From CAVPHV01 sp963704825 (GTDB lineage Bacteria; Actinomycetota; Acidimicrobiia; Spongiisociales; UBA5794): a stretch of DNA of 64,000 nt. Below the pieces are notes generated by a model. That model ran no database searches. It was given only the letters and a program-made list of their open reading frames with translations, and was not told the DNA's origin. Shown here in pieces: positions 23,708 through 32,515 of this stretch. The number at the start of each line of letters is the position of its first letter. The stretch's first letter is position 1. The DNA lies in the NCBI GenBank assembly GCA_963704825.1, contig CAVPHV010000017.1, positions 496,001-560,000 on the forward strand, written 5' to 3'. The position numbers were made by a program, and so were the translations under genes.

Positions 23708-24721
23708 TCAGGCGCCGAGGTCGAGATCACCCAAATCGAAGTTGAGGTCCTCCATGTCGGTGTACTCACCCTCGGCGGGGACCGTCACGTTGACCGGCTC
23801 ACCAAAGGCGAACATCTCATACGTCATGACCATCTGTCCGAAACCCTCGCCGGGAGCGGACTCGACTTCAGACCCGTCCATCGTGATGACAAACCGGCGG
23901 ATGTAGCCGTCGTCATCGATCCAGAAGTCGACGTCCAGTTTCTCGGGCAAATCTCCCAGGTCTTCGAGACCCTCGACGCTGCCGTCGGCCGAAGCCTCCG
24001 CCATCGCTTTGGCATCGACCACGGCGTGATAGTGAGTGGTCGCTACGCCGCGGACATCCTCGGTGCCTACTTCGACGATGTCGACGTTTTCGTTGTTGAA
24101 GGCGGCGAACATGTCCGTCGGGTTGACCGGGTTCGCACCGGCGAAGCCGCCGGCGGCATCGCCGCTCTCGTCGGCGGGCATCTTGATCCACTCGGTATCG
24201 GAGCCGAGGAACATCGAGAAGAAGCCGAACTTCATGTAGGAGTCGTCACCAACGGTGATGATTTCCATTTCGCCGAGTAACCCGGCCATCTCCGGCGGGA
24301 TCTCCTCGCCCATGCCTTCGGCGGCGCCGCTCAGATCCATCTTGAAGGCGAAGATGTTGTTCTCGTTGTCGAAGGCACCGGAAAAGCCGATGGAGATTTC
24401 GCCGGTTCCGGGAGCGCCTTCGACGCCGGACATCGCAATGGTTCCCTCCATTTGGGCTGAGGAAACCTCTCCACTCTTCTCGATGGCGTTCTGGAAGGCG
24501 CTCGTGTCACCGCCGCCCGTGGCCACAGTTGTGGTGGTCTCGCCGGCGGCGCTGGTGGTGGTCTCCCCGATGGCGGTGGTGGTGGTTTCGGAGCCCTGGG
24601 CCGTGGTGGTGACCTCGCCGTCTGTCGTGGTCGACGTCGTGTCGGCGTTCTCCCCATCGCCACAGGCGCTGACGACCAGCGCCAGGGCGGCCAAACCAAG
24701 CAGCAAACGATGCTTCTTCAT
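23708..24721 (-). CDS. Lipoprotein with Thr-rich linker, LolA/LppX-like
   Basis: The 337-residue protein has a signal peptide (MKKHRLLLGLAALALV, lipobox VSAC) and a roughly 50-residue Thr/Gly-rich linker. The following domain pattern (EGTIAMSG, later FWIDDDGYIRRFVITMDGS and the MVMTYEMFAFGEPVNVTVP end) resembles the LolA-like LppX/LprG fold of actinobacterial lipoproteins. These carry lipids across the periplasm; that function here is an inference. ATG 24721 is preferred over an in-frame ATG six codons upstream because the signal peptide begins there. It stands alone between convergent and same-strand neighbours. Confidence 0.72.
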   Translation of the reverse strand: MKKHRLLLGLAALALVVSACGDGENADTTSTTTDGEVTTTAQGSETTTTAIGETTTSAAGETTTTVATGGGDTSAFQNAIEKSGEVSSAQMEGTIAMSGVEGAPGTGEISIGFSGAFDNENNIFAFKMDLSGAAEGMGEEIPPEMAGLLGEMEIITVGDDSYMKFGFFSMFLGSDTEWIKMPADESGDAAGGFAGANPVNPTDMFAAFNNENVDIVEVGTEDVRGVATTHYHAVVDAKAMAEASADGSVEGLEDLGDLPEKLDVDFWIDDDGYIRRFVITMDGSEVESAPGEGFGQMVMTYEMFAFGEPVNVTVPAEGEYTDMEDLNFDLGDLDLGA

Positions 24722-24838
24722 TGCGGTCAAACTCCCCATTCGGCAGGTGCTTCAGTCGCGACGATACGACGATCAGCGGCTTACGTGTAGGTCTATCGGG
24801 TTTCCGGCCCAGATCCTTGAGGCGGGAGAGGAGGGGGG

Positions 24839-26002
24839 TCAGACCCTGTCGGGGACCTCGGACGGTGCGCGGCGGGCGAGAACCAGCGTCGTCGCCAGCA
24901 GCCCCACGGCTGCCGCGAGGAGCACGGGACCGACCATCTCGAGGTCGTTGGCGGCCACGAGTTGGCCGATGAGCAGGGGGACGATGACGGCCCCAACGGT
25001 TGCCCCGGCCAGTTGGTATCCGGCCATGGGAGGAGTCGCCACCGGGCCAAATCGGCGCGGGGTGAGCAGCATCTGGAGCGGGAAGATGAACCCGAGGGCG
25101 AACCCGGCGAACACGAGTCCAAGTGCCCCCACCGCATCGACCGGGTTCCACCACAACACGGTGATACCGACCACCGATCCTATGGCGGAGGCGCGCAGGA
25201 CGGCGTCCGGGGCGACACGTTCGCCGATCACGCCGAGCAGCAATCGGGCCGCGGTGAGGGCGGCCCAGAACCCCGTGACGGCCACTCCGGCAGCGGCTTC
25301 CCCCATCCCGCGTCCTTCGGTGAACAGGCTGTAGGCCCACGAACCGGCGCCCACCTCGATGCCGCCGTAGAGGGCAAACGCCAGCAACGCCAGCATGGCG
25401 GTGGTCCTTTGGCCCTGGGTGAGGCGACCTCGTTCGCTGTGTTCTGCGGGAGCAGTGTCCCAATCGGCGCTGGTTCGCCAGATGGCAATGGCGATCCCGG
25501 CTTGGAGAGCGACGAGCAAGGCGAACCCGATCCGCCACGATCCATCCAGGGCCAAGATCACGGTCATCACCAACGGCCCCAGCGTTGCCCCGATGCCGAA
25601 CGAGGCATGGAGGAACCCCATGGCGCGGGCCCCGAAGCGGAGGGCAACGTGGGCGTTGATGCCGGCGTCGAGCAGTCCGCCGCCGAGGCCGAGCACCACG
25701 GCCGCAAGTCCGAGACCAAGGCGGTTTGGCGCGGCGGCGTATCCGATGATGCCGAAGGTGAGCGCCCACGCCGCGAGCGTCAGCATCGGGCCGTTTCCGA
25801 TGCGGTGGCTGAGCCGGCCGCTGACCAGGCTGGCGACGAAGTAGGCGCCTACGTGGATGGCGACGAAGAGGCCCAAGTCGGCGATCGGGGCGGACAGGTC
25901 GGCTGCCATCGAGGGCCAGGAGACGCCGAAGGCGGCCTTCGGCATCCCAAGTGCAATGAAGGCCACAAAGGCGATGAGGAGGACGAGGCGGCTGCGTGAC
26001 AC
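24839..26002 (-). CDS. MFS transporter
   Basis: The 387-residue protein has about twelve membrane helices and short loops, with a typical MFS layout: paired six-helix halves and a central cytoplasmic loop near residues 180-200. The motif-A-like loop after helix 2 reads SGRLSHRIGNGP. The start is GTG 26002 with TAACGT 6 nt upstream. The fold is similar to FucP/YbjJ-like carriers, but the substrate cannot be read. It is divergent from the SLC13-type transporter, with a palindromic repeat in between. Confidence 0.87.
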   Translation of the reverse strand: MSRSRLVLLIAFVAFIALGMPKAAFGVSWPSMAADLSAPIADLGLFVAIHVGAYFVASLVSGRLSHRIGNGPMLTLAAWALTFGIIGYAAAPNRLGLGLAAVVLGLGGGLLDAGINAHVALRFGARAMGFLHASFGIGATLGPLVMTVILALDGSWRIGFALLVALQAGIAIAIWRTSADWDTAPAEHSERGRLTQGQRTTAMLALLAFALYGGIEVGAGSWAYSLFTEGRGMGEAAAGVAVTGFWAALTAARLLLGVIGERVAPDAVLRASAIGSVVGITVLWWNPVDAVGALGLVFAGFALGFIFPLQMLLTPRRFGPVATPPMAGYQLAGATVGAVIVPLLIGQLVAANDLEMVGPVLLAAAVGLLATTLVLARRAPSEVPDRV

Positions 26003-26008
26003 GGCACG

Positions 26009-26014
26009 ACGTTA
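26009..26014 (-). promoter_or_regulatory. -10 box of MFS gene (leaderless)
   Basis: TAACGT on the minus strand, 6 nt before GTG 26002. Confidence 0.5.
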
Positions 26015-26052
26015 GGCCGTCCTGAGGCGCCCTCAGCCGCAACCCTCTTCCG

Positions 26053-26100
26053 TTCTGGCGTGGCTCAGGTACCAGATCCTGCACCCTGGCCACGCCAGAA
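26053..26100. repeat. 48-bp palindromic dispersed element, copy A
   Basis: Perfect 12-bp terminal inverted repeat TTCTGGCGTGGC / GCCACGCCAGAA around a 24-bp centre with AGGTACCAGA. A related copy in opposite orientation is at 20248-20295. No coding capacity. Confidence 0.75.
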
Positions 26101-26115
26101 CAGAAAGTGGTCCTA

Positions 26116-26210
26116 AGGAGGCTGTTGAGCAACGCCAGTTTGGGCTTGCGGCGACTCTCCAGAACCAGGCGTCCGCTCGCCGGGGCAATCCCGCTCGGCG
26201 TTTGCTCAAC
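26116..26210. repeat. Inverted-repeat element starting AGGAGGCTGTTG
   Basis: Arms GTTGAGCAACGCC (26124-26136) and GGCGTTTGCTCAAC (26197-26210) match apart from one inserted base, with about 60 nt between them. The 12-mer AGGAGGCTGTTG recurs at 51198 ahead of another long imperfect hairpin. Confidence 0.55.
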
Positions 26211-26252
26211 ACCCCCCTAGCATTGTCCGGACCGCCCCTCACCGCAGGACCT

Positions 26253-27686
26253 ATGACCTCCACGCTCCGCGCCTATCGCCGCCTCGGTGTGCCGACGCCG
26301 ACCAAGCGCCACGTCGGCCTGGTGCTCGGCGCCATCGTCTTTGTGCTGCCCTTCATCATCGAGTTCGACGGGCTGTCGGTGGCCGGCCACCGCGCCCTCT
26401 CGGTGTTCCTGCTCGCCATCGTGTTGTGGGTGACTGAGGCCATTCCGCTGTACGCCACCGCAGCACTGATCATCTTCCTGGAGATCCTGCTGATCTCCGA
26501 TCAGGCGTTGTTCGCCCTCCCTGCGAGCTTCGAGGCGCCCTCGTACACCGAGTTCTATGCGACCCTGGCCAATCCGGTCCTCATGCTGTTCCTCGGCGGG
26601 TTCTTCCTCGCCGACGGCGCCGCCAAGTACAAGCTGGACCGCAGCATGGCGAGTGTTCTGCTGCGTCCCTTTGGTGCGTCGCCCCGTTACATCCTGCTCG
26701 GGCTGATGCTCATCACGGCGGCGTTTTCGATGTTCATGAGCAATACCGCCACCACGGCGACGCTGATGGCAGTGGTGCTGCCCGTGATCGCCGGGCTCGA
26801 CATCGACGACAAGCTGCGCACGGCCCTGGCTCTCTCGATTCCGATTGCGGCCAACGTCGGCGGGATCGGCACCCCGGTCGGTACACCCCCCAACGCCATT
26901 GCCCTGGGGGGCCTCGGTGACGCCGGGATCTCGGTCAGTTTTGTCGAGTGGATGGTGATGGCCGTCCCCATGATGATCGTGCTGCTGCTGTTCTCATGGT
27001 GGCTCCTGATCAAGCTGTTTCCCGCCAAGACCGACACCGTCCACCTCAACATCAAGGCCGACTTCGATCGCTCCCGAGGTGCCCAGATCTTCTACGTGAC
27101 GTTTGCCGTCACCGTGCTGTTGTGGCTCACCGAGCCGATCCACGGGATCAAGTCCACCATCGTCGGCTTCCTCCCCGTCGTCATCCTGCTCGCCACCCGG
27201 GTGTTCGGCTCGAAGGAGCTGCGGTCGGTCCAGTGGCACATTCTGTGGTTGGTTGCCGGCGGAATCGCCCTTGGGCTTGGGGTTTCATCGTCGGGTCTCG
27301 ATGTGTGGCTGATCGAGCTCGTGTCGTGGGATCTGGTTCCCGGCTGGCTAGTCGCCGGGCTGCTGGCATTGACGGCGCTGGTGATGTCCACGGTGATCTC
27401 CAACAGTGCGGCGGCAAACCTGCTGATCCCAATCGGTCTGACGTTGGCGCTTTCCGGTGCGGTGTCGCTTGATCCAATCCAGGTCGGCTTCTTCATCGCC
27501 GTTGGGGCGTCCTTGGCGATGGCATTGCCGATATCAACACCGCCGAACGCCATTGCATACTCGACCGGTGCCGTCCAGACCTCCGACATGGCTCGAGCCG
27601 GGATAGTGATTGGACTGGTTGGCCTTGTGCTCTTCGTCGTCGTCGCTCCGTTGCTGTGGAGCGTTGTTGGAGTGGCGGGCGCATGA
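26253..27686 (+). CDS. SLC13 (DASS) family anion:sodium symporter
   Basis: Membrane carrier of 477 residues for di- or tricarboxylates or sulfate. The two inverted halves each carry the SNT motif (FMSNTATTATL near 165, VISNSAAANLLIP near 390) and the conserved TPP motif (GTPVGTPPNAIA, ISTPPNAIAYSTG) that form the Na+ sites. ATG 26253 is preferred over the upstream in-frame ATG 26202 because that part reads the inverted-repeat spacer and AGGA lies just before 26253. Its stop overlaps the sensor kinase start by 4 nt, so transporter and sensor are translated together. An acid substrate fits the downstream sugar-acid enzymes. Confidence 0.9.
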   Translation: MTSTLRAYRRLGVPTPTKRHVGLVLGAIVFVLPFIIEFDGLSVAGHRALSVFLLAIVLWVTEAIPLYATAALIIFLEILLISDQALFALPASFEAPSYTEFYATLANPVLMLFLGGFFLADGAAKYKLDRSMASVLLRPFGASPRYILLGLMLITAAFSMFMSNTATTATLMAVVLPVIAGLDIDDKLRTALALSIPIAANVGGIGTPVGTPPNAIALGGLGDAGISVSFVEWMVMAVPMMIVLLLFSWWLLIKLFPAKTDTVHLNIKADFDRSRGAQIFYVTFAVTVLLWLTEPIHGIKSTIVGFLPVVILLATRVFGSKELRSVQWHILWLVAGGIALGLGVSSSGLDVWLIELVSWDLVPGWLVAGLLALTALVMSTVISNSAAANLLIPIGLTLALSGAVSLDPIQVGFFIAVGASLAMALPISTPPNAIAYSTGAVQTSDMARAGIVIGLVGLVLFVVVAPLLWSVVGVAGA

Positions 27687-29668
27687 GCGACGAGGCCGAC
27701 CGCCAGGCCAACTACTACGCGTTGTGTCTCGGCGAGCACCGCGATGAGGTAGATGATCTCGTCGGGCGGGTCACCCAAGCGACCCGCGGCGTGATCGTTG
27801 TGGAGGGCTTCGTCAAGGTCGCCTGGTTCCGGGAGCGAATGAGCCGGCTCATTGCACGTGGCGACCACGTCGTCCTCGTCATCATTGACGACCAGGTCAC
27901 AGCCGTTGATGGCCCGAAGCTGCTCCACGAAATCGGCACCACATCCGAGTTCGAAGCGGCCACCAGAATGCTGCTGGTGTCCCATCCCGAGGATCGGGAG
28001 GGCATCGTCGAGGTGGTTCGGCCTTGGAGCGACGAGGGCCTGGCCCATTTGGCCCAGAGCCTGGTGACGGTCTACTTCGTCGAGCACGCCCCCGAGGACA
28101 TGGAACGGATCGGCGGTTTCGCCGACACCGAACTGCTCTCGGTTGCCTATACCGAAGCCGAGAAGGAACTTCAGCGCACCGAGAGTCAGCTGGAGCGCCT
28201 GCAACGCTCGTTCTTCGTCGACGCCGACGTGCCCGACGACGAGGTAGAACGGCGGATGATCGACGAGATCGACCGGGCGCTCGCCGAACCCGAGCGGGTT
28301 GCCATCCCTGCGGGTACCGTGCTGCTGCGCCACGGTCAGGCAGTAGACCGTATCTGGATCGTGCTCGACGGCGAGGTGCGGCTCACCCGCACCGTCGACG
28401 GGCGCGAGATCGTGCTCCACCTGCGCACCGCCGGGCGCATCGTCGGCCTGATGGCGGTGGCCCGCAATCAGCCGGCCTTCATGGACGCCACGGCAGGCAC
28501 GGACCTCATCGCGATCTCACTCACCCTCGAAGAACTCGATCGAGCGCTGCGGGGCAGCGAGACCCTTGCGGTCCACTTCGTGGCGGCGCTGCTGCGTTCG
28601 ATGGTGCGGCGCCACCAGCGGTCGATCGACCTCCGCCTCCAAGTCGATCAGCTCAATCGCGATCTGGCAAAGGAGCGGGACCAGCTGTCGGCCGCCCTGA
28701 CGCAGCTCGAGCATGCCCAGACCCGGCTGATCGAGTCGGAGAAGATGGCGACTCTCGGTCAGTTGGTCGCCGGAATCGGGCACGAACTCAACAACCCGAT
28801 CGCCGCCATCGGGCGCGCCGCCGACTTCATCACGCACGACCTTTCGGAACTTCCTCTGGCTCACGTCGACGGAGCGATGATGCAGCAGGCATTCGACGAG
28901 GCGCTGCACCGGCCCCCGATCTCCACCGCCGAAGAACGCAGCCAGCGCAAGGCCCTCGCCGAGTTCATCGGCGACCGTGCCCTGGCCGGTCGATTGGTGT
29001 CGGTCGGTATCAACGACGCCGCCGACTTCGAGCGGGCGCTCGGGAATCTGAGCGACGCAGAGCGCGAGCGGCGTCTCGTCGACCTCGAGCGTTACCACCA
29101 GCTCGGGCTTTCCTTACGCAACATTCGGTCTGCGGCGGGCAGGATCAGCGACCTGGTCGGTAGCTTGCGCTCGTACGCCAGGGCAGGCCAGGGCCTCACC
29201 ACCGGGGTTGAGGTCGCCGCCGGCATCGAAGACACCTTGCTGCTGCTCGGTCACGACCTGCGAGGCATCGAGGTCGAGCGGGAATACGGCGAGGTGCCCC
29301 AGATCGCATGTTTCCCCGGGCAGCTCAACCAGGTGTGGACCAACCTCATCCACAACGCCATCCGGGCCATGGATGGGTCGGGCACACTGACCGTGCGCAC
29401 CGCACCGTCTGGCGCAGGTGGGGTGCGGGTCGAGATCGAGGACAGCGGCCCGGGGATCGACCCGAGCCACATCGATCAAATCTTCGACATGCACTTCACC
29501 ACCGCCGGAGGCCGAGTCGACTTCGGCCTCGGCCTCGGTCTGCGGCTGGCCAAGGACATCGTGACCCAGCACGGTGGCACGATCACGGTCGAGTCCGAGC
29601 CCGGCCGAACGTGCTTTGTCGTTACTCTTCCGCCTGAGCCGCCGGAAGCGACCCCGGGAGAATCGTGA
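27683..29668 (+). CDS. Sensor histidine kinase with cyclic-nucleotide-binding domain
   Basis: The 661-residue cytoplasmic kinase has several parts. Residues about 1-170 look like a degenerate receiver (IIDDQVTAVDGPKLLHEIG). Residues about 200-300 form a cyclic-nucleotide-binding beta-roll (IPAGTVLLRHGQAVDRIWIV). A coiled coil follows at about 315-350, then the phospho-acceptor H-box GIGHELNNPIAAI near 366. About 90 residues separate the first H-box helix from the second dimerisation helix. The HATPase_c domain has NLIHNAIRAM, DSGPGI and GLGLGLRLAKDI. No membrane segment is present. It overlaps the transporter and receiver genes by 4 nt each. The input may be a nucleotide or the transporter itself. 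Confidence 0.9.
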   Translation: MSDEADRQANYYALCLGEHRDEVDDLVGRVTQATRGVIVVEGFVKVAWFRERMSRLIARGDHVVLVIIDDQVTAVDGPKLLHEIGTTSEFEAATRMLLVSHPEDREGIVEVVRPWSDEGLAHLAQSLVTVYFVEHAPEDMERIGGFADTELLSVAYTEAEKELQRTESQLERLQRSFFVDADVPDDEVERRMIDEIDRALAEPERVAIPAGTVLLRHGQAVDRIWIVLDGEVRLTRTVDGREIVLHLRTAGRIVGLMAVARNQPAFMDATAGTDLIAISLTLEELDRALRGSETLAVHFVAALLRSMVRRHQRSIDLRLQVDQLNRDLAKERDQLSAALTQLEHAQTRLIESEKMATLGQLVAGIGHELNNPIAAIGRAADFITHDLSELPLAHVDGAMMQQAFDEALHRPPISTAEERSQRKALAEFIGDRALAGRLVSVGINDAADFERALGNLSDAERERRLVDLERYHQLGLSLRNIRSAAGRISDLVGSLRSYARAGQGLTTGVEVAAGIEDTLLLLGHDLRGIEVEREYGEVPQIACFPGQLNQVWTNLIHNAIRAMDGSGTLTVRTAPSGAGGVRVEIEDSGPGIDPSHIDQIFDMHFTTAGGRVDFGLGLGLRLAKDIVTQHGGTITVESEPGRTCFVVTLPPEPPEATPGES

Positions 29669-30165
29669 GCGAGATTGCCATCGTCGTTGTTGAGGACGAG
29701 CGAGAGGTGCGCGACGCGGTCGTGCGTGACCTCACTCCCTTTGCCGGCCACTTCAGGATCGAAGCTGCCGAGGACGTCGACGACGCCCGCAACCTGCTGG
29801 CCGAACTTGCCGGCGATGACGTCCTCGCCGGGCTCATCCTCTGTGATCACCTGTTGCCCGGGGTGCTCGGTATCGACTTCCTCATCGAGCTCGAGGGGGA
29901 GCCGAAGACACGTGGCACCCGCAAGGTTCTGTTGACCGGCCAGGCGGGTCTCGAGGACACGATCCGCGCCGTCAACGAGGCCAAGCTCGACTACTACGTC
30001 GCCAAGCCGTGGTCGCCTGAGGTACTTCACCAGGTGGTCAAGTCCCAGCTCACCGAGTTCGTCTTGGCTTCCGACGAAGACGTGCTGCCCTACGTGTCGA
30101 TCCTCGACGGTCCTCGACTTCTCGACGCCGCGTCGCAGCGAGGCTGGGAAGGTCGCGCCACGTGA
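29665..30165 (+). CDS. Stand-alone receiver (response regulator without output domain)
   Basis: The 166-residue protein is a CheY-like receiver with acidic pair VVEDE near 9-12, phospho-acceptor D61 (LILCDHLLPG), T91 (LLTGQAG) and K114 (YVAKPWS). About 45 residues follow without a recognisable DNA-binding or enzymatic domain. GTG 29665 overlaps the kinase stop (GTGA), so the pair is co-translated. With no output domain it probably acts by protein contact, perhaps on the kinase, the carrier or an enzyme of the operon. Confidence 0.88.
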   Translation: MSEIAIVVVEDEREVRDAVVRDLTPFAGHFRIEAAEDVDDARNLLAELAGDDVLAGLILCDHLLPGVLGIDFLIELEGEPKTRGTRKVLLTGQAGLEDTIRAVNEAKLDYYVAKPWSPEVLHQVVKSQLTEFVLASDEDVLPYVSILDGPRLLDAASQRGWEGRAT

Positions 30166-30905
30166 CCGGGCGCCTCGCCGGCAAGATGGCCGTCGTCACC
30201 GGCGCCGGCCAGGGAATTGGTCGAGCCACCGTTGAGGCGTTCATCGCCGAGGGGGCTGAGGTGTGGGCACTCGATCTCAACCCGGTCACGCTCGACACGC
30301 TGGCGGTTGAGCATCGGGGTGTTCACACCCGAGTCGTCGACGTCACCGATTCCGCAGCGATTGGGGCGGTAGCCGAGGAAGTCGGCCCGGTCGACGTCCT
30401 GTTCAACTGTGCCGGGATTGTGCAGCACGGCAATATCCTCGATACCGACGAGTCGGAGTGGTCATTTGGCCTCGACGTCAACGTCAGCTCGATGTACCGC
30501 ATGATCCGAGCACTGCTGCCGGCCATGCTGGCGCAGGGCGGCGGTGCCATCATCAACATGGCTTCGGTTGTCTCCAATGTGTCTGGCGTTCCCGACCGAT
30601 TTGTCTACGGAACCTCCAAGGCAGCAGTCATTGGGCTGACCAAGGCGGTAGCTGCCGACTTCGTCGCCGACGGCATCCGCTGCAATGCCATTGCTCCCGG
30701 GACCGTCCAGTCGCCTTCGCTCGACGAGCGCCTATCGGCGATGGGGGACGCGCAACAAGCGCGGGCCGCATTCGTGGCACGTCAGCCGATGGGGCGGCTC
30801 GGCGCCACGGACGAGATTGCGGCCGCCGCCGTGTACCTGGGCTCCGACGAGTCGGCGTATGTGACCGGAACCGTCTTGGTGATCGACGGCGGCATGACCC
30901 TGTGA
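30162..30905 (+). CDS. SDR family dehydrogenase, 2-keto-3-deoxy-L-fuconate dehydrogenase-like
   Basis: The 247-residue short-chain dehydrogenase has TGAGQGIG (13-20), NMAS (S135) and catalytic Y149/K153 (YGTSK), with the C-terminal GTVLVIDGGMTL. It overlaps the receiver gene stop by 4 nt (GTGA) and the FAH-type hydrolase gene start by 4 nt. The same pairing of SDR plus FAH hydrolase is found in non-phosphorylative L-fucose and L-rhamnose pathways, where the SDR oxidises 2-keto-3-deoxy-sugar acid to the 2,4-diketo compound. That assignment rests on context and general similarity. Confidence 0.82.
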   Translation: MTGRLAGKMAVVTGAGQGIGRATVEAFIAEGAEVWALDLNPVTLDTLAVEHRGVHTRVVDVTDSAAIGAVAEEVGPVDVLFNCAGIVQHGNILDTDESEWSFGLDVNVSSMYRMIRALLPAMLAQGGGAIINMASVVSNVSGVPDRFVYGTSKAAVIGLTKAVAADFVADGIRCNAIAPGTVQSPSLDERLSAMGDAQQARAAFVARQPMGRLGATDEIAAAAVYLGSDESAYVTGTVLVIDGGMTL

Positions 30906-31747
30906 AGCTGGTCAGGTACGGCAGGCGGGGCATGGAGCGGCCGGGAGTCGTCGGTCCCGACGGGCGGCTGAGGTCGCTGGCCGCAGTGACCGACGACATC
31001 GCAGGGCCCACGCTCGAGCCGCACGGTCTCGACCTGCTCAGAGCCATCGATCTCGACAGGCTGCCGGTTGTGGATGACGAGGTGAGGATCGGGCCGTGCG
31101 TCGGCGCCGTGGGCAAGTTCATCTGCATCGGGCTCAACTACTCGGATCACGCTACGGAGTCCGGGATGGAAGTCCCGGCAGAACCGGTGTTGTTCATGAA
31201 GGCAACGTCGGCGATCAGTGGGCCCTATGACGACGTCGTACTCCCTGTGGGCGCCGGCAAAGGCGACTGGGAAGTCGAGCTGGCCGTGGTGATCGGCGCG
31301 CCGGGCAAGAACATCTCCGTCGGCTCGGCACGGGATCACATCGCCGGCTACTGCGTGGTCAATGACCTTTCGGATAGGGGTTTCCAACTCGACGGCACCG
31401 GGCAGTGGGTCAAAGGCAAGAGTGCCGACACCTTTGCGCCACTGGGTCCGTGGCTGGTGACCGTCGACGAAATCCCGGACCCGCAGCAACTCGACATTTG
31501 GCTCGAGGTCGACGGCCATCGTCACCAAAACGGCAGCACCGCAACGATGATCTTTGGGGTCGACGCATTGGTGGCCTACGTGAGTCGATTCATGAGCCTC
31601 CAGCCGGGGGATGTAATTTCAACCGGTACTCCTCCGGGCGTCGGGCTCGGCTACGACCCACCGATCTGGCTCCGGCCCGGCAACCTGATGCGCCTCGGTA
31701 TCTCCGGCCTCGGCGAGCAGCGTCAGCGTGTGGTGGCTGCTTCATGA
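30902..31747 (+). CDS. FAH-family hydrolase, 2,4-diketo-3-deoxy-L-fuconate hydrolase-like
   Basis: The 281-residue fumarylacetoacetase-family enzyme starts MKLVRYGRRG and contains IGLNYSDHATESG, the metal-binding DWEVELAVVIG, VVNDLSDRGFQ, GQWVKGKSADTF and TPPGVG. This pattern is that of ureidoglycolate-lyase-like and 2,4-diketo-3-deoxy-L-fuconate/rhamnonate hydrolases, which split the diketo acid into pyruvate and lactate. The start is GTG 30902 (GTGA overlap). Neighbouring SDR genes on both sides, each with a 4-nt overlap, favour the sugar-acid role over ureidoglycolate degradation, for which no other gene is present. Confidence 0.85.
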   Translation: MKLVRYGRRGMERPGVVGPDGRLRSLAAVTDDIAGPTLEPHGLDLLRAIDLDRLPVVDDEVRIGPCVGAVGKFICIGLNYSDHATESGMEVPAEPVLFMKATSAISGPYDDVVLPVGAGKGDWEVELAVVIGAPGKNISVGSARDHIAGYCVVNDLSDRGFQLDGTGQWVKGKSADTFAPLGPWLVTVDEIPDPQQLDIWLEVDGHRHQNGSTATMIFGVDALVAYVSRFMSLQPGDVISTGTPPGVGLGYDPPIWLRPGNLMRLGISGLGEQRQRVVAAS

Positions 31748-32484
31748 GCGCCATCGTCACCGGCGCGGCCGGTTCTCTGGGCGGCGCCATGGCCGAACGT
31801 CTGGCCGCCGATGGTCACTCTGTTGCCGTTCTCGACCTCGATGTCGAAGGCGCCACCGTCGTCGCCGACCGCATTCTTGCTGCGGGCGGCAGCGCCGAAC
31901 CGATCGGCTGCGACCTTCGCCAGGAGACCCAGATTGCCGCAGCCTTCTCCCAGGTGGAAGCACGACTCGGGCCGGTCGCGGTGCTGGTGAACAACGCGGC
32001 CGTCTTTCCCGCCGGCAAGTTTGTCGAGGTGACGGCCGCCGAGCTCGACGACGCCATTGCGGTCAACCAGCGTGCCTACTTCCTTTGCGCCCAGCAGGCG
32101 GCCCGCGCCATGATCGGGCGGGGTACGGAAGGGGCGATCGTCAACGTCGCCTCAATCGTCTGGCACGGCTGGTGGGCCGGCATGTCTCCCTATGTCGCCG
32201 CCAAGGGAGCAGTGGTGGCCATGACCCGCGCCCTGGCTCGCGAGTTGGGCGAGCACGGCATCCGGGTCAACGGGGTGGCGCCGGGTGCCTTTCCGACGCG
32301 AGCCGAAAGGGCGCAACACGACGATCTCGAGGCGTACGAGCGGGAGATCATCGCATCTCAAGCCCTCAAGCGGCGGGGCCGCTTCGACGAGGTCGCCGGG
32401 GTGGTCTCGTTCCTGGCCGGCAGTGACGCGTCGTTCGTGACGGGGCAGACGATCAACGTCGACGGCGGCTGGATCATGGTGTGA
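31744..32484 (+). CDS. SDR family oxidoreductase
   Basis: The 246-residue short-chain dehydrogenase has TGAAGSLG, a VNVASIVWHG catalytic Ser strand, Y150/K154 (YVAAK) and C-terminal GQTINVDGGW. It overlaps the hydrolase gene by 4 nt (ATGA). In the proposed pathway it could be the first enzyme, oxidising L-fucose or L-rhamnose to the lactone, or a second step on a pathway intermediate. Its place in the order of reactions is uncertain. Confidence 0.83.
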   Translation: MSAIVTGAAGSLGGAMAERLAADGHSVAVLDLDVEGATVVADRILAAGGSAEPIGCDLRQETQIAAAFSQVEARLGPVAVLVNNAAVFPAGKFVEVTAAELDDAIAVNQRAYFLCAQQAARAMIGRGTEGAIVNVASIVWHGWWAGMSPYVAAKGAVVAMTRALARELGEHGIRVNGVAPGAFPTRAERAQHDDLEAYEREIIASQALKRRGRFDEVAGVVSFLAGSDASFVTGQTINVDGGWIMV

Positions 32485-32515
32485 GCAGACGACAAGACTG
32501 AAGCGGGAGGATCAC

